Source of the DNA: Duganella dendranthematis
Lineage (GTDB): Bacteria > Pseudomonadota > Gammaproteobacteria > Burkholderiales > Burkholderiaceae_D
DNA length: 64,000 bases
Direction of reading: 5' to 3'
Assembly (NCBI RefSeq): GCF_012849375.1
Contig: NZ_CP051684.1
Location: 5,332,001-5,396,000, forward strand
Positions 1 to 8,330 of the stretch are shown in pieces (position 1 is the stretch's first letter; every line of letters begins with the position of its first letter). A program made the position numbers and the translations under genes. The notes below the pieces were generated by a model that saw only the letters and a program-made list of their open reading frames with translations, was not told the origin of the DNA and did not search any database.

Positions 1-3000
1 GTCGGCGTCAAGGTGGATCTGAAGGACGAGAGCGGCAACATCGTCAAGACCACCACCACCGGCGCCGACGGCAAGTACAGCTTCACCGTCGATCCGGGCA
101 AGTACACGGTTTCCGTGACCGCGCCAACCGGCATGACCGCCACCGACCAGCACAAGGGCGTAGACGCGGTCGACAGCGACATCAACGCCAACGGCCAGAG
201 CGACGTCATTACGCTGAGCGCAGGCCAGACCAACAACAACGTCGACGCCGGCTTCTACAAAGGCGGGACGCTGGGCGACCGCGTCTGGCTGGACGCCAAT
301 AAAAACGGCGTACAGGACAGCGGCGAAGCCGGCGTGGCCAACGTCAAGGTCATCCTGCTTGACGCTTCGGGCAACCCGACCGGCACCACCGCCACCACCG
401 ACGCCAACGGCAATTACAGCTTCGCCAACCTGAAGCCGGGCACCTACAGCGTGCAGTTCGACAAGGCCAGTCTGCCGGCCAACTACGTGTTCACTGGCGC
501 CGATCTGGGCGGCAACGACGCCAAGGATTCAGACGCCAACGTCACCACCGGCAAGACCGCGCAAGTGACCCTGACCTCGGGCCAGGTCTACAGCGATCTG
601 GACGCCGGCATCGTCGCCTTGCCAGCCAAGCTGGGCGACTTTGTGTTTGAAGACAAGAACGGCAACGGCGTGCAGGATGCGGGCGAAGCCGGCATCAGCG
701 GCGTCAGTGTGCAGCTGAAAGACAGCACCGGCAAAGTGGTGCAGACCACCACCACCGGCACCGACGGCAAGTACAGCTTTACCGCCGATCCGGGCAGCTA
801 CACCGTGTCGGTCACCGCGCCGAAAGACTACTATTTCACCGGCAAGGATGTCGGCGCCGACGACACCATCGACAGCGACTTTAGCAGCACCGGCCAAAGC
901 GCCGCCGTCACGTTGAAAGCGGGCGAAGTCAACACCACCGTTGACGCCGGCCTGTACAAGCTGGGCAGCATCGGCGACCGCGTCTGGCTGGACAGCAACA
1001 AGAACGGCCTGCAGGACAGCAGCGAAGCCGGCCTGTGCGGCGTGAAAGTCACGCTGCTCGATGCCGATGGCAAGCAAGTCGGTGCCAGCGTCACCACCGA
1101 CGCCAACGGCAACTACCAGTTCAGCAACCTGAAACCGGGCAACTACACGGTGGTGTTCGACAAGGCATCGCTGCCGGAAGGCATGACCTTCACCAGCGCC
1201 AATATCGGCAGCAACGACGCTATCGATTCCGACGTCAGCGCCGCCGGCGTATCGCACGTAGTCAAGCTGACCTCGGGCCAGATCGACAAGAGTGTCGACG
1301 CCGGCGTGCTGGCCGCCGCCACCATCGGCGACCGCGTATGGATCGACAAGAACGCCAACGGCATCCAGGATGACGGCGAAGCCGGCAAGGCCGGCGTCAC
1401 CGTCGAACTGCGCAACAGCAATGGCGCCGTGGTCAAGACGACCACCACCGACAGCAACGGCAACTACAAGTTCTCGGTGGAGGCGGGCACCTATTCGGTC
1501 GACATCAAGGCGCCAAGCGGCTTCCTGATCACCGCCAAGGACCAGGGCAGCAGTGGCGCCACCGATAGCGATGCCGACGCCAGCGGCAACCTGGGTTCGG
1601 TTACCGTGACCGCCGGCCAGAGCGTCACCACCTTGGACGCCGGCCTGTATCAAAAAGGCGAAATCGGCGACAAGGTCTGGTATGACACCAATGGCGACGG
1701 CATCCAGCAAAGCAACGAGACCGCCGCCAAGGGCGTCAAGGTCACGCTGCTGAATGAAAAAGGCGCAGCCGTCGCCACCGCGACTACCGACGCCAACGGC
1801 CTGTATTCGTTCACCGATCTGACGCCGGGCAAGTATTCGGTCAAGTTCACCGCGCCGGACGGCTACGTATTCACCAAGCAAAATCAGGGCAGCAGCACCA
1901 GCGCCGATTCGGACGCCGACAGCAACGGCTTGAGCGCGCAGTTCACGCTCAGCTCCGGCCAGGTCGACAAGACCCATGACGCCGGCCTGGTCAAATCGGC
2001 CAGCATCGGCGACCGCGTGTGGGAAGACAGCAACTACAACGGCGTGCAGGACAGCGGCGAGAAGGGTGTCGATGGCGTCACCGTCAAGCTGTACGACGCC
2101 AGCGGCACGCTGCAAGCCACCACCGTCACCCATGACGGCGGCCAGTACCTGTTCGACGATCTGCAGGCCGGCAACTACAAGGTGGAAGTGGTCAACAGCA
2201 CCGGCTGGTACTTCACCAAGTCCGGCATCGGCAGCGATGCCAAGGATTCCGACATCACCACCGTCTCGGGCAGCAGCGGCAAGACCGATGTCATCACGCT
2301 GGCCACCGGCCAGAACCTCACCACCGAAGATGCCGGCATCTACCGCAAGGCCAGCATCGGCGACAAGGTGTGGCGCGACGCCAACCACAACGGTATTCAG
2401 GACACCGGTGAAGAAGGCATCGGCGGCATCAGCGTCTCGCTGTTTGATGCGGCGACCGGCAAGCAGGTCGGCACCACCATCAAGACCGATGCCAGCGGCA
2501 ACTACAAATTCACCGACCTGAATCCGGGCGATTACTACCTGGCGTTCGACAAGAGCAATGTGAAGGTGTACTTCTCCTCGGACAAGGCCACCTACAACAT
2601 GAATGACTGGAAGTGGGGCGTGAAGAACGTCGGCACCAATGATGCGATCGATTCGGACGTGGTGGGCGACGCCAAGAACCCGGTCAACACCACCAAGACC
2701 GACACCATCACGCTGACTTCGGGCAAGAACGACATGAGCTGGGATGCCAGCATCACGCCGATTGCCATCGACCTCAACGGCGACGGCATCCACACCATCG
2801 CCCGCCAGGACATGACCGGCAGCTTCGACCTGCTGGGCACCGGCAAGGCGATCCAGTCGGGCTGGCTGTCGAAAGGCGACGGCTTCCTGGCCATCGACAA
2901 GAACGGCAACGGCAAGATCGACGACATCAGCGAACTGTTCGGCGGCGCCAGCAAAGGTTCGGGCTTCGCCAAGCTGGCCACCTACGACAGCAATGGCGAC

Positions 3001-3357
3001 GGCGTGGTCGATGCGAAAGACGCCAACTTCAGCGAACTGCGCATCTGGCAGGACGCCAACAGCGACGGCAAGACCGACGCTGGCGAACTGATGACCCTGG
3101 CGCAAGTTGGCGTCACCAGCCTGAAGGTCGCTTACACCGAGCTGCCTTTCCTGGACGCCAATAACAACCTGCACCTGGAACGCAGCAGCGTCACCTTGAG
3201 CAACGGCAAGACGGCGGATATGACCGACGTCTACTTCAACGTCGCCGCCAGCGACGCGGCAGCGGCCGGCGTGGTCACGCCGACCATCGCAGATTTGATG
3301 CAAGAAAGTAGTCAGGCAGTTCAGTTGGTGGGCCAGTCCCCGGCAGTACACGCTTAA
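1..3357 (+). CDS. Large SdrD-B repeat surface protein, C-terminal part (5' end outside window)
   Basis: The frame is open at base 1, so the gene starts upstream; about 1118 residues are visible. It is built of SdrD B-like (prealbumin-type) modules, each opening with a motif like IGDRVWxDxNxNGIQD and closing near DSD...LxSGQ...DAG. Seven complete modules start near bases 271, 631, 970, 1324, 1663, 2005 and 2356, after one partial module. After about base 2755 comes a calcium-binding-like tail with Asp/Asn-Gly loops (IDLNGDGIH, DKNGNGKIDD, YDSNGDGVVD, DANSDGKTDAGE), as in EF-hand/dockerin-type or RTX-associated tails. There is no sorting motif, PEP-CTERM or membrane anchor at the C-terminus, so type I secretion or release is possible (inference). 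It is probably an extracellular adhesin or matrix protein. The PEP-CTERM gene follows after 32 bp. Confidence 0.85.
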   Translation, partial: VGVKVDLKDESGNIVKTTTTGADGKYSFTVDPGKYTVSVTAPTGMTATDQHKGVDAVDSDINANGQSDVITLSAGQTNNNVDAGFYKGGTLGDRVWLDANKNGVQDSGEAGVANVKVILLDASGNPTGTTATTDANGNYSFANLKPGTYSVQFDKASLPANYVFTGADLGGNDAKDSDANVTTGKTAQVTLTSGQVYSDLDAGIVALPAKLGDFVFEDKNGNGVQDAGEAGISGVSVQLKDSTGKVVQTTTTGTDGKYSFTADPGSYTVSVTAPKDYYFTGKDVGADDTIDSDFSSTGQSAAVTLKAGEVNTTVDAGLYKLGSIGDRVWLDSNKNGLQDSSEAGLCGVKVTLLDADGKQVGASVTTDANGNYQFSNLKPGNYTVVFDKASLPEGMTFTSANIGSNDAIDSDVSAAGVSHVVKLTSGQIDKSVDAGVLAAATIGDRVWIDKNANGIQDDGEAGKAGVTVELRNSNGAVVKTTTTDSNGNYKFSVEAGTYSVDIKAPSGFLITAKDQGSSGATDSDADASGNLGSVTVTAGQSVTTLDAGLYQKGEIGDKVWYDTNGDGIQQSNETAAKGVKVTLLNEKGAAVATATTDANGLYSFTDLTPGKYSVKFTAPDGYVFTKQNQGSSTSADSDADSNGLSAQFTLSSGQVDKTHDAGLVKSASIGDRVWEDSNYNGVQDSGEKGVDGVTVKLYDASGTLQATTVTHDGGQYLFDDLQAGNYKVEVVNSTGWYFTKSGIGSDAKDSDITTVSGSSGKTDVITLATGQNLTTEDAGIYRKASIGDKVWRDANHNGIQDTGEEGIGGISVSLFDAATGKQVGTTIKTDASGNYKFTDLNPGDYYLAFDKSNVKVYFSSDKATYNMNDWKWGVKNVGTNDAIDSDVVGDAKNPVNTTKTDTITLTSGKNDMSWDASITPIAIDLNGDGIHTIARQDMTGSFDLLGTGKAIQSGWLSKGDGFLAIDKNGNGKIDDISELFGGASKGSGFAKLATYDSNGDGVVDAKDANFSELRIWQDANSDGKTDAGELMTLAQVGVTSLKVAYTELPFLDANNNLHLERSSVTLSNGKTADMTDVYFNVAASDAAAAGVVTPTIADLMQESSQAVQLVGQSPAVHA

Positions 3358-3389
3358 TTAATATTATTTTTATAAAGAGAAAAGAAATC

Positions 3390-4052
3390 ATGAACCATCA
3401 ATTCGCACTGAAAGCCATTGTCTTCGCCGCCACCATGGCCGTGGCCCAAGCCAGCCAGGCCATCAACATCACGGCCAAGTCGACCACCGACTACTTCAAC
3501 CTGGACTCCAGCATCTTCGGCCAGATGGGCTACACCGTCGAACCATGGAGTGTGGTGAACGGCAGCAGCAGCGTGCTGGCCTTCTGCATCGACCCGTTGA
3601 CCTGGGGCATTCCATCGGTGACCAACTACAGCGCCAATAGCTATGCGCCCAGCGATCTGGTCCGCAACCTGTATGAAAGCTCGTACAGCAATGTCTTCGT
3701 GGCCGGCGTCTACAACAGCGACAAGGCGGCATCGTTCCAGCTGGCGCTGTGGAGCTTGACCAACCTGCCTGGCAGCGTCGTGCTGGCCGAAACCGGCGGC
3801 GCTTTCGACAACAACGACGCCATCTCCAAAGACGCCAATACCTGGGTGCAGGCCGCCAAGGACTATAGCTACGGTGGCGTCAGCCATTACAGCTACACCG
3901 AATACAAGAGCCTGGACCACAGCTCGCAGACCGTACTGGCCGTCGCCGCCGTACCTGAGCCAGAAACCTGGGCCATGATGCTGCTGGGCGCAGGCATGAT
4001 CGGCTTCATGGGCCGTCGCAAATCGAAAAAGAGCGAACAATTCGCCGCTTAA
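3390..4052 (+). CDS. PEP-CTERM sorting domain protein
   Basis: This 220-residue exported protein has an N-terminal signal peptide (hydrophobic stretch to about residue 24, ending AQASQA). Its C-terminus is a classic PEP-CTERM signal: VPEPETWAMM, a hydrophobic helix, then the basic cluster GRRKSKKS. Such proteins are processed by exosortase and delivered to the cell surface or exopolysaccharide matrix. The central region resembles no family I can name. It has few cysteines and many Ser, Asn and Tyr residues. The start is supported by a purine-rich AAAGAGAAAAG just upstream. It shares strand and context with the preceding repeat protein, and a terminator follows it. Function beyond surface location is unknown. 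Confidence 0.9.
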   Translation: MNHQFALKAIVFAATMAVAQASQAINITAKSTTDYFNLDSSIFGQMGYTVEPWSVVNGSSSVLAFCIDPLTWGIPSVTNYSANSYAPSDLVRNLYESSYSNVFVAGVYNSDKAASFQLALWSLTNLPGSVVLAETGGAFDNNDAISKDANTWVQAAKDYSYGGVSHYSYTEYKSLDHSSQTVLAVAAVPEPETWAMMLLGAGMIGFMGRRKSKKSEQFAA

Positions 4053-4072
4053 GAAGATCTTAAGATCCTCCG

Positions 4073-4108
4073 CCGCGCCCGCAGTCATGCTGCCTGGCGC
4101 GGTTTTTT
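4073..4108 (+). terminator. Intrinsic terminator after the PEP-CTERM gene
   Basis: The stem CCGCGCC (4073-4079) pairs with GGCGCGG (4096-4102). It extends inward with GCAG/CTGC (4081-4084 with 4090-4093) and is followed by six T (4103-4108). Confidence 0.88.
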
Positions 4109-4195
4109 ATGGGTGGAAAGTTCGGTGTTTCACCCATGAAAGTGCGTTTGTATGGCACACTTCGGGCTAATTTCGTGTGATGCCTTCCGGAGCCT

Positions 4196-5461
4196 ATGAG
4201 TATTGTGAAGAATCTGCCGTTCGAATGGCTGGTCGGCCTGCGCTACACGCGCGCCGGCAAGCGCAGCGGACGCAATAGTTTTATATCGTTTATCTCGCTG
4301 ATTTCCATGGCCGGCATTGGCCTGGGCGTGGCCGCGCTGATCGTGGTGCTGTCGGTGATGAACGGCTTTCAGAAGGAAGTGACGGACCGCATGCTGTCGG
4401 TGCTGGCCCACGTGGAAATCTTCGACAACAGCGGCGCCATGCCGAACTGGCAGCAGGAGGCCGCCGACGCCCGCAAGAATCCGGAAGTGATCGGCAGCGC
4501 GCCGTTTGCCGAAACCCAGGGCATGCTGGTGCGCGACGACGTGCTGCGGCCGGCCATCGTGCGCGGCGTGCTGCCGGACCAGGAACCGCAAGTCTCCGAC
4601 GTCGCCCGGCAAACCAAGCGCGGTAGTTTCAACGCGCTGCAACCGGGCGCTTACAATATCGTGCTGGGCATCGAGCTGGCGCGCGCGCTGCGCGTCAACC
4701 TGGGTGAGAAGGTGACCCTGGCACTGGCCCAGGGCCAGCCGACACCGGCCGGTGTGCTGCCGCGTTTGCGCTCGTTCACCGTGGTCGGCATCTTTGAAGC
4801 AGGGCACAACGAGTTCGATTCGTCGCTGGCCTTCGTCCACCTGACTGATGCCGAAAAACTGCTGCGGATCGACGCCCCGGCTGGCCTGCGCCTGCGCCTG
4901 AAAGACATGAACCGCGCGCCGCAAGTGGCCAAAGAGCTGAAGGCTTCGATGCCGGGCGACCTGTTCGTGCGCGACTGGTCCAAGCTCAACGCCAACTGGT
5001 TCGCCGCCGTGCAGACCGAGAAGCGCATGATGTTCATCATCCTGACGCTGATCATCGCGGTGGCCGCCTTCAATCTGGTGTCGACGCTGGTGATGACCGT
5101 GACCGACAAGCAGGCCGACATCGCCATCCTGCGCACGCTTGGCGCGTCGCCGCCGTCGATCATGAAGATCTTCATGATCCAGGGCGCGCTGGTCGGCATC
5201 CTCGGCACCGCGCTGGGCGTGGCCGGCGGCGTGCTGGTGGCGCTGAATATCGATGTGATCGTACCGTTTATTGAACATTTATTGGGAGTGCAGTTCTTGT
5301 CCAAGGATATCTACTACATCAGCACCGTGCCGTCGGACCTGCGCTGGCCGGACGTCTTCAAGATCGGCGGCGTGGCCGTGATCCTGGCGTTTGTCGCCAC
5401 GCTGTATCCAAGCTGGTGGGCCGCCCGCGTCAAACCTGCGGAGGCACTGCGCTATGAGTGA
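4196..5461 (+). CDS. lolC: Lipoprotein-releasing ABC transporter permease LolC/LolE
   Basis: This 421-residue inner-membrane permease belongs to the LolCDE complex, which extracts outer-membrane lipoproteins from the inner membrane and passes them to LolA. It has the family layout: a conserved N-terminus ([13 protein letters not shown]), a first membrane segment around residues 25-50, a large periplasmic MacB-like domain (about 50-270), and an FtsX domain with three further membrane segments. As in many betaproteobacteria one gene seems to serve as both LolC and LolE. GGAG lies just before the ATG. The stop overlaps the start of lolD by 8 bp, which indicates translational coupling. Confidence 0.95.
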   Translation: MSIVKNLPFEWLVGLRYTRAGKRSGRNSFISFISLISMAGIGLGVAALIVVLSVMNGFQKEVTDRMLSVLAHVEIFDNSGAMPNWQQEAADARKNPEVIGSAPFAETQGMLVRDDVLRPAIVRGVLPDQEPQVSDVARQTKRGSFNALQPGAYNIVLGIELARALRVNLGEKVTLALAQGQPTPAGVLPRLRSFTVVGIFEAGHNEFDSSLAFVHLTDAEKLLRIDAPAGLRLRLKDMNRAPQVAKELKASMPGDLFVRDWSKLNANWFAAVQTEKRMMFIILTLIIAVAAFNLVSTLVMTVTDKQADIAILRTLGASPPSIMKIFMIQGALVGILGTALGVAGGVLVALNIDVIVPFIEHLLGVQFLSKDIYYISTVPSDLRWPDVFKIGGVAVILAFVATLYPSWWAARVKPAEALRYE

Positions 5462-6143
5462 ACCAGTCGTCCTGTCCTGCCGCAATCTTGGCAAGACCTT
5501 TACCCAGGGCTCGTATTCGGTGAAAGTGCTGGCCGGGATCGATCTTGATGTGCGGCGCGGCGAACGCGTGGCCATCGTCGGCGCCTCCGGCTCCGGCAAA
5601 TCGACGCTGCTGCATCTGCTGGGCGGCCTCGATACGCCGACCCAGGGAAGCGTTACCTTGCAAGGCAAGGACTTCGCCAGTCTGAGTGAGACCGCGCGCG
5701 GCGACCTGCGGAATAAATCGCTGGGCTTCGTCTACCAGTTCCACCACCTGCTGCCGGAATTCAGCGCGCTGGATAACGTCGCCATGCCGCTGCTGATCCG
5801 TCGCCTCAAGCGCGACGAGTCGAGGTCGGCGGCGCAGCAGATCCTGGAGCGCGTCAACCTGGGCAAGCGCGTGACCCACGTGCCGGGCGAATTGTCCGGC
5901 GGTGAACGTCAGCGCGTGGCGCTGGCGCGCGCGCTGGTCACCCAACCGGCCTGCGTGCTGGCCGACGAACCGACCGGCAACCTCGATCACGGCACCGCGC
6001 AGCAGATTTTCGATCTGATGCTGGAGTTGTCGCGTACCCTGGGCACCGCGTTCGTCATCGTCACCCACGATATCGAACTGGCACGCCGCTGCGACCGCGT
6101 GCTGCGCATGACCGACCAGGGATTGCAGGCCGACGAGGTATAA
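5454..6143 (+). CDS. lolD: Lipoprotein-releasing ABC transporter ATP-binding protein LolD
   Basis: This 229-residue cytoplasmic ATPase powers lipoprotein release with the upstream permease. Visible motifs are Walker [10 protein letters not shown], a Q-loop region [10 protein letters not shown], the signature [15 protein letters not shown], Walker [12 protein letters not shown] and the switch histidine in VTHD. The ATG at 5454 is chosen because it lies inside the end of the permease gene (8-bp overlap) and gives the normal LolD N-terminus. A longer in-frame extension would run through the permease. tatD follows after 4 bp, so the three genes probably form one transcript. Confidence 0.96.
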   Translation: MSEPVVLSCRNLGKTFTQGSYSVKVLAGIDLDVRRGERVAIVGASGSGKSTLLHLLGGLDTPTQGSVTLQGKDFASLSETARGDLRNKSLGFVYQFHHLLPEFSALDNVAMPLLIRRLKRDESRSAAQQILERVNLGKRVTHVPGELSGGERQRVALARALVTQPACVLADEPTGNLDHGTAQQIFDLMLELSRTLGTAFVIVTHDIELARRCDRVLRMTDQGLQADEV

Positions 6144-6147
6144 CGCC

Positions 6148-6939
6148 ATGTGGATCGACACCCATTGCCATTTGGACGCGCACGAATTCGGCGACGAATC
6201 GGCGGCGCAGGCCGCGCTGGCCAAAGCGCAGGGTGTGGGCATGATCGTCATTCCGGCGGTGGAAACGGCCAACTTTTCCATCGTCGCAGGCCTCGCGGCC
6301 AGCGTGGACAACGCCTGCTATGCGCTGGGCATCCATCCGATTTACGTGCCGAATGCCAAAGAGGACGACCTGCGCGTGCTGCGCGAACTGGTCGCCGCCG
6401 CCATGGCCGACCCGCGCTTCGTGGCGCTCGGCGAGATCGGTCTGGACTTCTTCATTCCCATGCTGACCGAACCGGCCATGCGCGAGAAGCAGATTTTCTT
6501 CTTCCGCGAACAGCTCAAAATCGCCCGCGAATTCGGACTGCCGGTGCTGATGCATGTGCGCCGCTCGCAGGACGTGATCCTCAAGCACGTGCGGCAGATT
6601 CCGCCGGCGGGCGGCATCGCCCATGCCTTCAACGGCAGCGACCAGCAGGCCAAGATGTATATCGACCTGGGATTTAAACTCGGCTTCGGCGGCGCCATGA
6701 CTTTCACGCGCGCCTTGCAGATCCGCCGCATGGCTGCGGAACTGCCGCTTGACGCCATCGTGCTGGAAACCGACGCGCCGGACATCTCTCCCTCATGGGT
6801 GCATCCGGGCCGCAACAGCCCGGACCAGATTCCGCGCATCGGCGCCGTCCTGGCCGAACTGCGCGGCCTATCGGAACAGCAGGTGGCGCACGCCACCACG
6901 GCCAACGCCCGTGCCGCGCTGCCGCGCATGGCACTATAA
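6148..6939 (+). CDS. tatD: TatD family metal-dependent hydrolase (DNase)
   Basis: This 263-residue TIM-barrel metallohydrolase of the TatD family comprises 3'-5' exonucleases or DNases with two divalent metals. The N-terminal DTHCHLD carries the HxH metal ligands. GEIGLDFF contains the conserved Glu, and MHVR, AHAFNGS and LETDAP supply the later His and Asp ligands. The length is normal for the family. It lies 4 bp behind lolD in the lol operon, an arrangement common in betaproteobacteria. It could also be a YcfH-type member; the substrate cannot be told from sequence. Confidence 0.92.
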   Translation: MWIDTHCHLDAHEFGDESAAQAALAKAQGVGMIVIPAVETANFSIVAGLAASVDNACYALGIHPIYVPNAKEDDLRVLRELVAAAMADPRFVALGEIGLDFFIPMLTEPAMREKQIFFFREQLKIAREFGLPVLMHVRRSQDVILKHVRQIPPAGGIAHAFNGSDQQAKMYIDLGFKLGFGGAMTFTRALQIRRMAAELPLDAIVLETDAPDISPSWVHPGRNSPDQIPRIGAVLAELRGLSEQQVAHATTANARAALPRMAL

Positions 6940-7047
6940 TGTTGCCATAAGTTTATTTCTGTGTTTTGTGAAAGTTGGATAGATTTGACATTTGCACGAC
7001 AGTGCATAATTCAAAACTTAACATATCACCAACACGGAGAAACTATT

Positions 7048-7416
7048 TTGAAAAACCACGTCCGCTATTACAGCCTTGCAGCCTTGCTGATCCTCCCGGC
7101 CCTGAGCTTTGCGGAACCGAGCGAAGTCTCCGTGCGCGCCATTGATGTCCCCAAATGCAATGCGCCTGCCGCCAAGGTCGTGTTCACGGAATTCAAATGC
7201 AAATCCGCCGATTGCTCGTCGGGCGCGGGGCAGCAGGACCTATGGCAATACCGCTGGTGGGAGCGCAGCGGCAACGTGTCGCAGCCGAGTTATACCGGTG
7301 TGGGCACCGGCATGACCGAGATGCTGGCCACGGCCTTGACTCAGACCGGTACCATTGCCACCAAAAACATCACCGAGCGGATCGCCGTCAAGGCGCCCGA
7401 CGTTAGCGTCAAGTAA
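7048..7416 (+). CDS. Small exported protein of unknown function
   Basis: I do not recognise this protein. The TTG at 7048 is chosen as start because GGAGA (7036-7040) sits seven bases before it and it yields a clean signal peptide (KNHVRYYSLAALLILPALSFA). A longer reading from 6961 would add residues unlike a signal sequence. The product is 122 residues, with a mature part of about 98 that has three cysteines near residues 36-60 (PKCN, FKCKSADCS). It is followed after 3 bp by a lipoprotein gene, so the two probably form an envelope-protein pair ahead of the TonB receptor. Confidence 0.7.
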   Translation: MKNHVRYYSLAALLILPALSFAEPSEVSVRAIDVPKCNAPAAKVVFTEFKCKSADCSSGAGQQDLWQYRWWERSGNVSQPSYTGVGTGMTEMLATALTQTGTIATKNITERIAVKAPDVSVK

Positions 7417-7419
7417 GCC

Positions 7420-8209
7420 GTGGCAATGCAATTATTCCGATGGCTGGCGATGCTGGCGCCGCTCGCCGCCTTGTGTGGCTGCGCCTACCCGAGTTTTAAT
7501 CGGGATGCCTTCGACGTAAAAATCCGGACGGTGACGCTGGATCCACGCTTTCCGCAATTGAGGGCGTATCAGGAGTGCGTGGTCGAATGTGCTGGTTGCT
7601 CCAGGACGTGTGAGGCAAGCGTGCCCGAAGACTATACGTTCGCCCACTTCGACGAGGCTTCCAGCGAGCCGTCGCCGATTATCACTGCCTCGGTGTACGG
7701 CACCGACAGGCGCAGCTTCTCAGGGGTTGCGAAGCTGATTCCTTCTTACAGTTTCAACCCGGACGCGCGGGTACTGGATACGGTCGCGGAGGATAATTAT
7801 TCTAGCGGTTACCATCAGCACATCGCTTTTTATCGGAATGTAGGACCCCACCGCGCAATGCCCCGGCTTGCGCGTATCGGATGTGCTGGAAAATGTGAGT
7901 GGGATTCCGGCCGAGCTGGCAACGCATGCCTACCGCGTCTACGAAGTGGATTTTGCCAAGGTTACCAAAAGATCGGTCACTGCCGATCGGCTAACAGAGC
8001 CGCTGTGCACGGCTACTTCCTGTTCCGGCCCGGCGGGCAAAGTGACGATTCTACAACTGGATCCCCTGCCTGATATTTCAATGAAGACCCAGGCGCAACA
8101 GTTCAATTGCCGTGTCCGCACCTCATCCACCGATTGGCACATTTACAGTGGTATGGCGGCAACGTCACGCGGTGACATCTCGTACTCCAGACGTTGTCAG
8201 CCGCAGTAG
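7420..8209 (+). pseudogene. Cysteine-rich lipoprotein gene with an apparent frameshift
   Basis: The first frame starts at GTG 7420 or ATG 7426 and encodes a lipoprotein signal with the lipobox LCGC, then a Cys-rich segment (QECVVECAGCSRTCEAS). Sensible protein sequence continues to about base 7845 (AFYRNVGP). It then resumes in the next frame as TAQCPGLRVSDVLENVSG and runs to 8209. Removing one C from the CCCC at 7846-7849 joins both halves into a protein of about 260 residues. In the first frame the tail to 8073 has shadow-like composition, and in the second frame a TAG lies just upstream at 7841. This is either a true frameshift or a homopolymer sequencing error. The family is unrecognised. 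Confidence 0.65.
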
Positions 8210-8248
8210 GAGATATCCAAACCAATATCGGACGGCGAAAAAAAACGA

Positions 8249-8278
8249 TTGGATCGTGTGTTGCGATCTCCATAAGAT
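8249..8278 (+). promoter_or_regulatory. Possible sigma-70 promoter before the TonB receptor gene
   Basis: TTGGAT (8249-8254) and TAAGAT (8273-8278) are separated by 18 bp, about 50 bp upstream of the receptor start codon. Both hexamers match the consensus only partly. Confidence 0.3.
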
Positions 8279-8330
8279 GAATTGAGCGGTGTTAAAGCTG
8301 CATCAAAAAAATACAACTAAGGGAGACAAC

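Noticed and set aside
529..3351. Minus-strand open frame of 940 codons opposite the SdrD-B gene
   Set aside because: It mirrors the repeat structure of the plus-strand gene and results from GC-biased codons. The plus-strand protein has clear domains and a downstream partner gene.
4130..5278. Minus-strand open frame opposite lolC
   Set aside because: Gln/His/Arg-rich shadow of the permease gene; the lolC-lolD-tatD order is intact on the plus strand.
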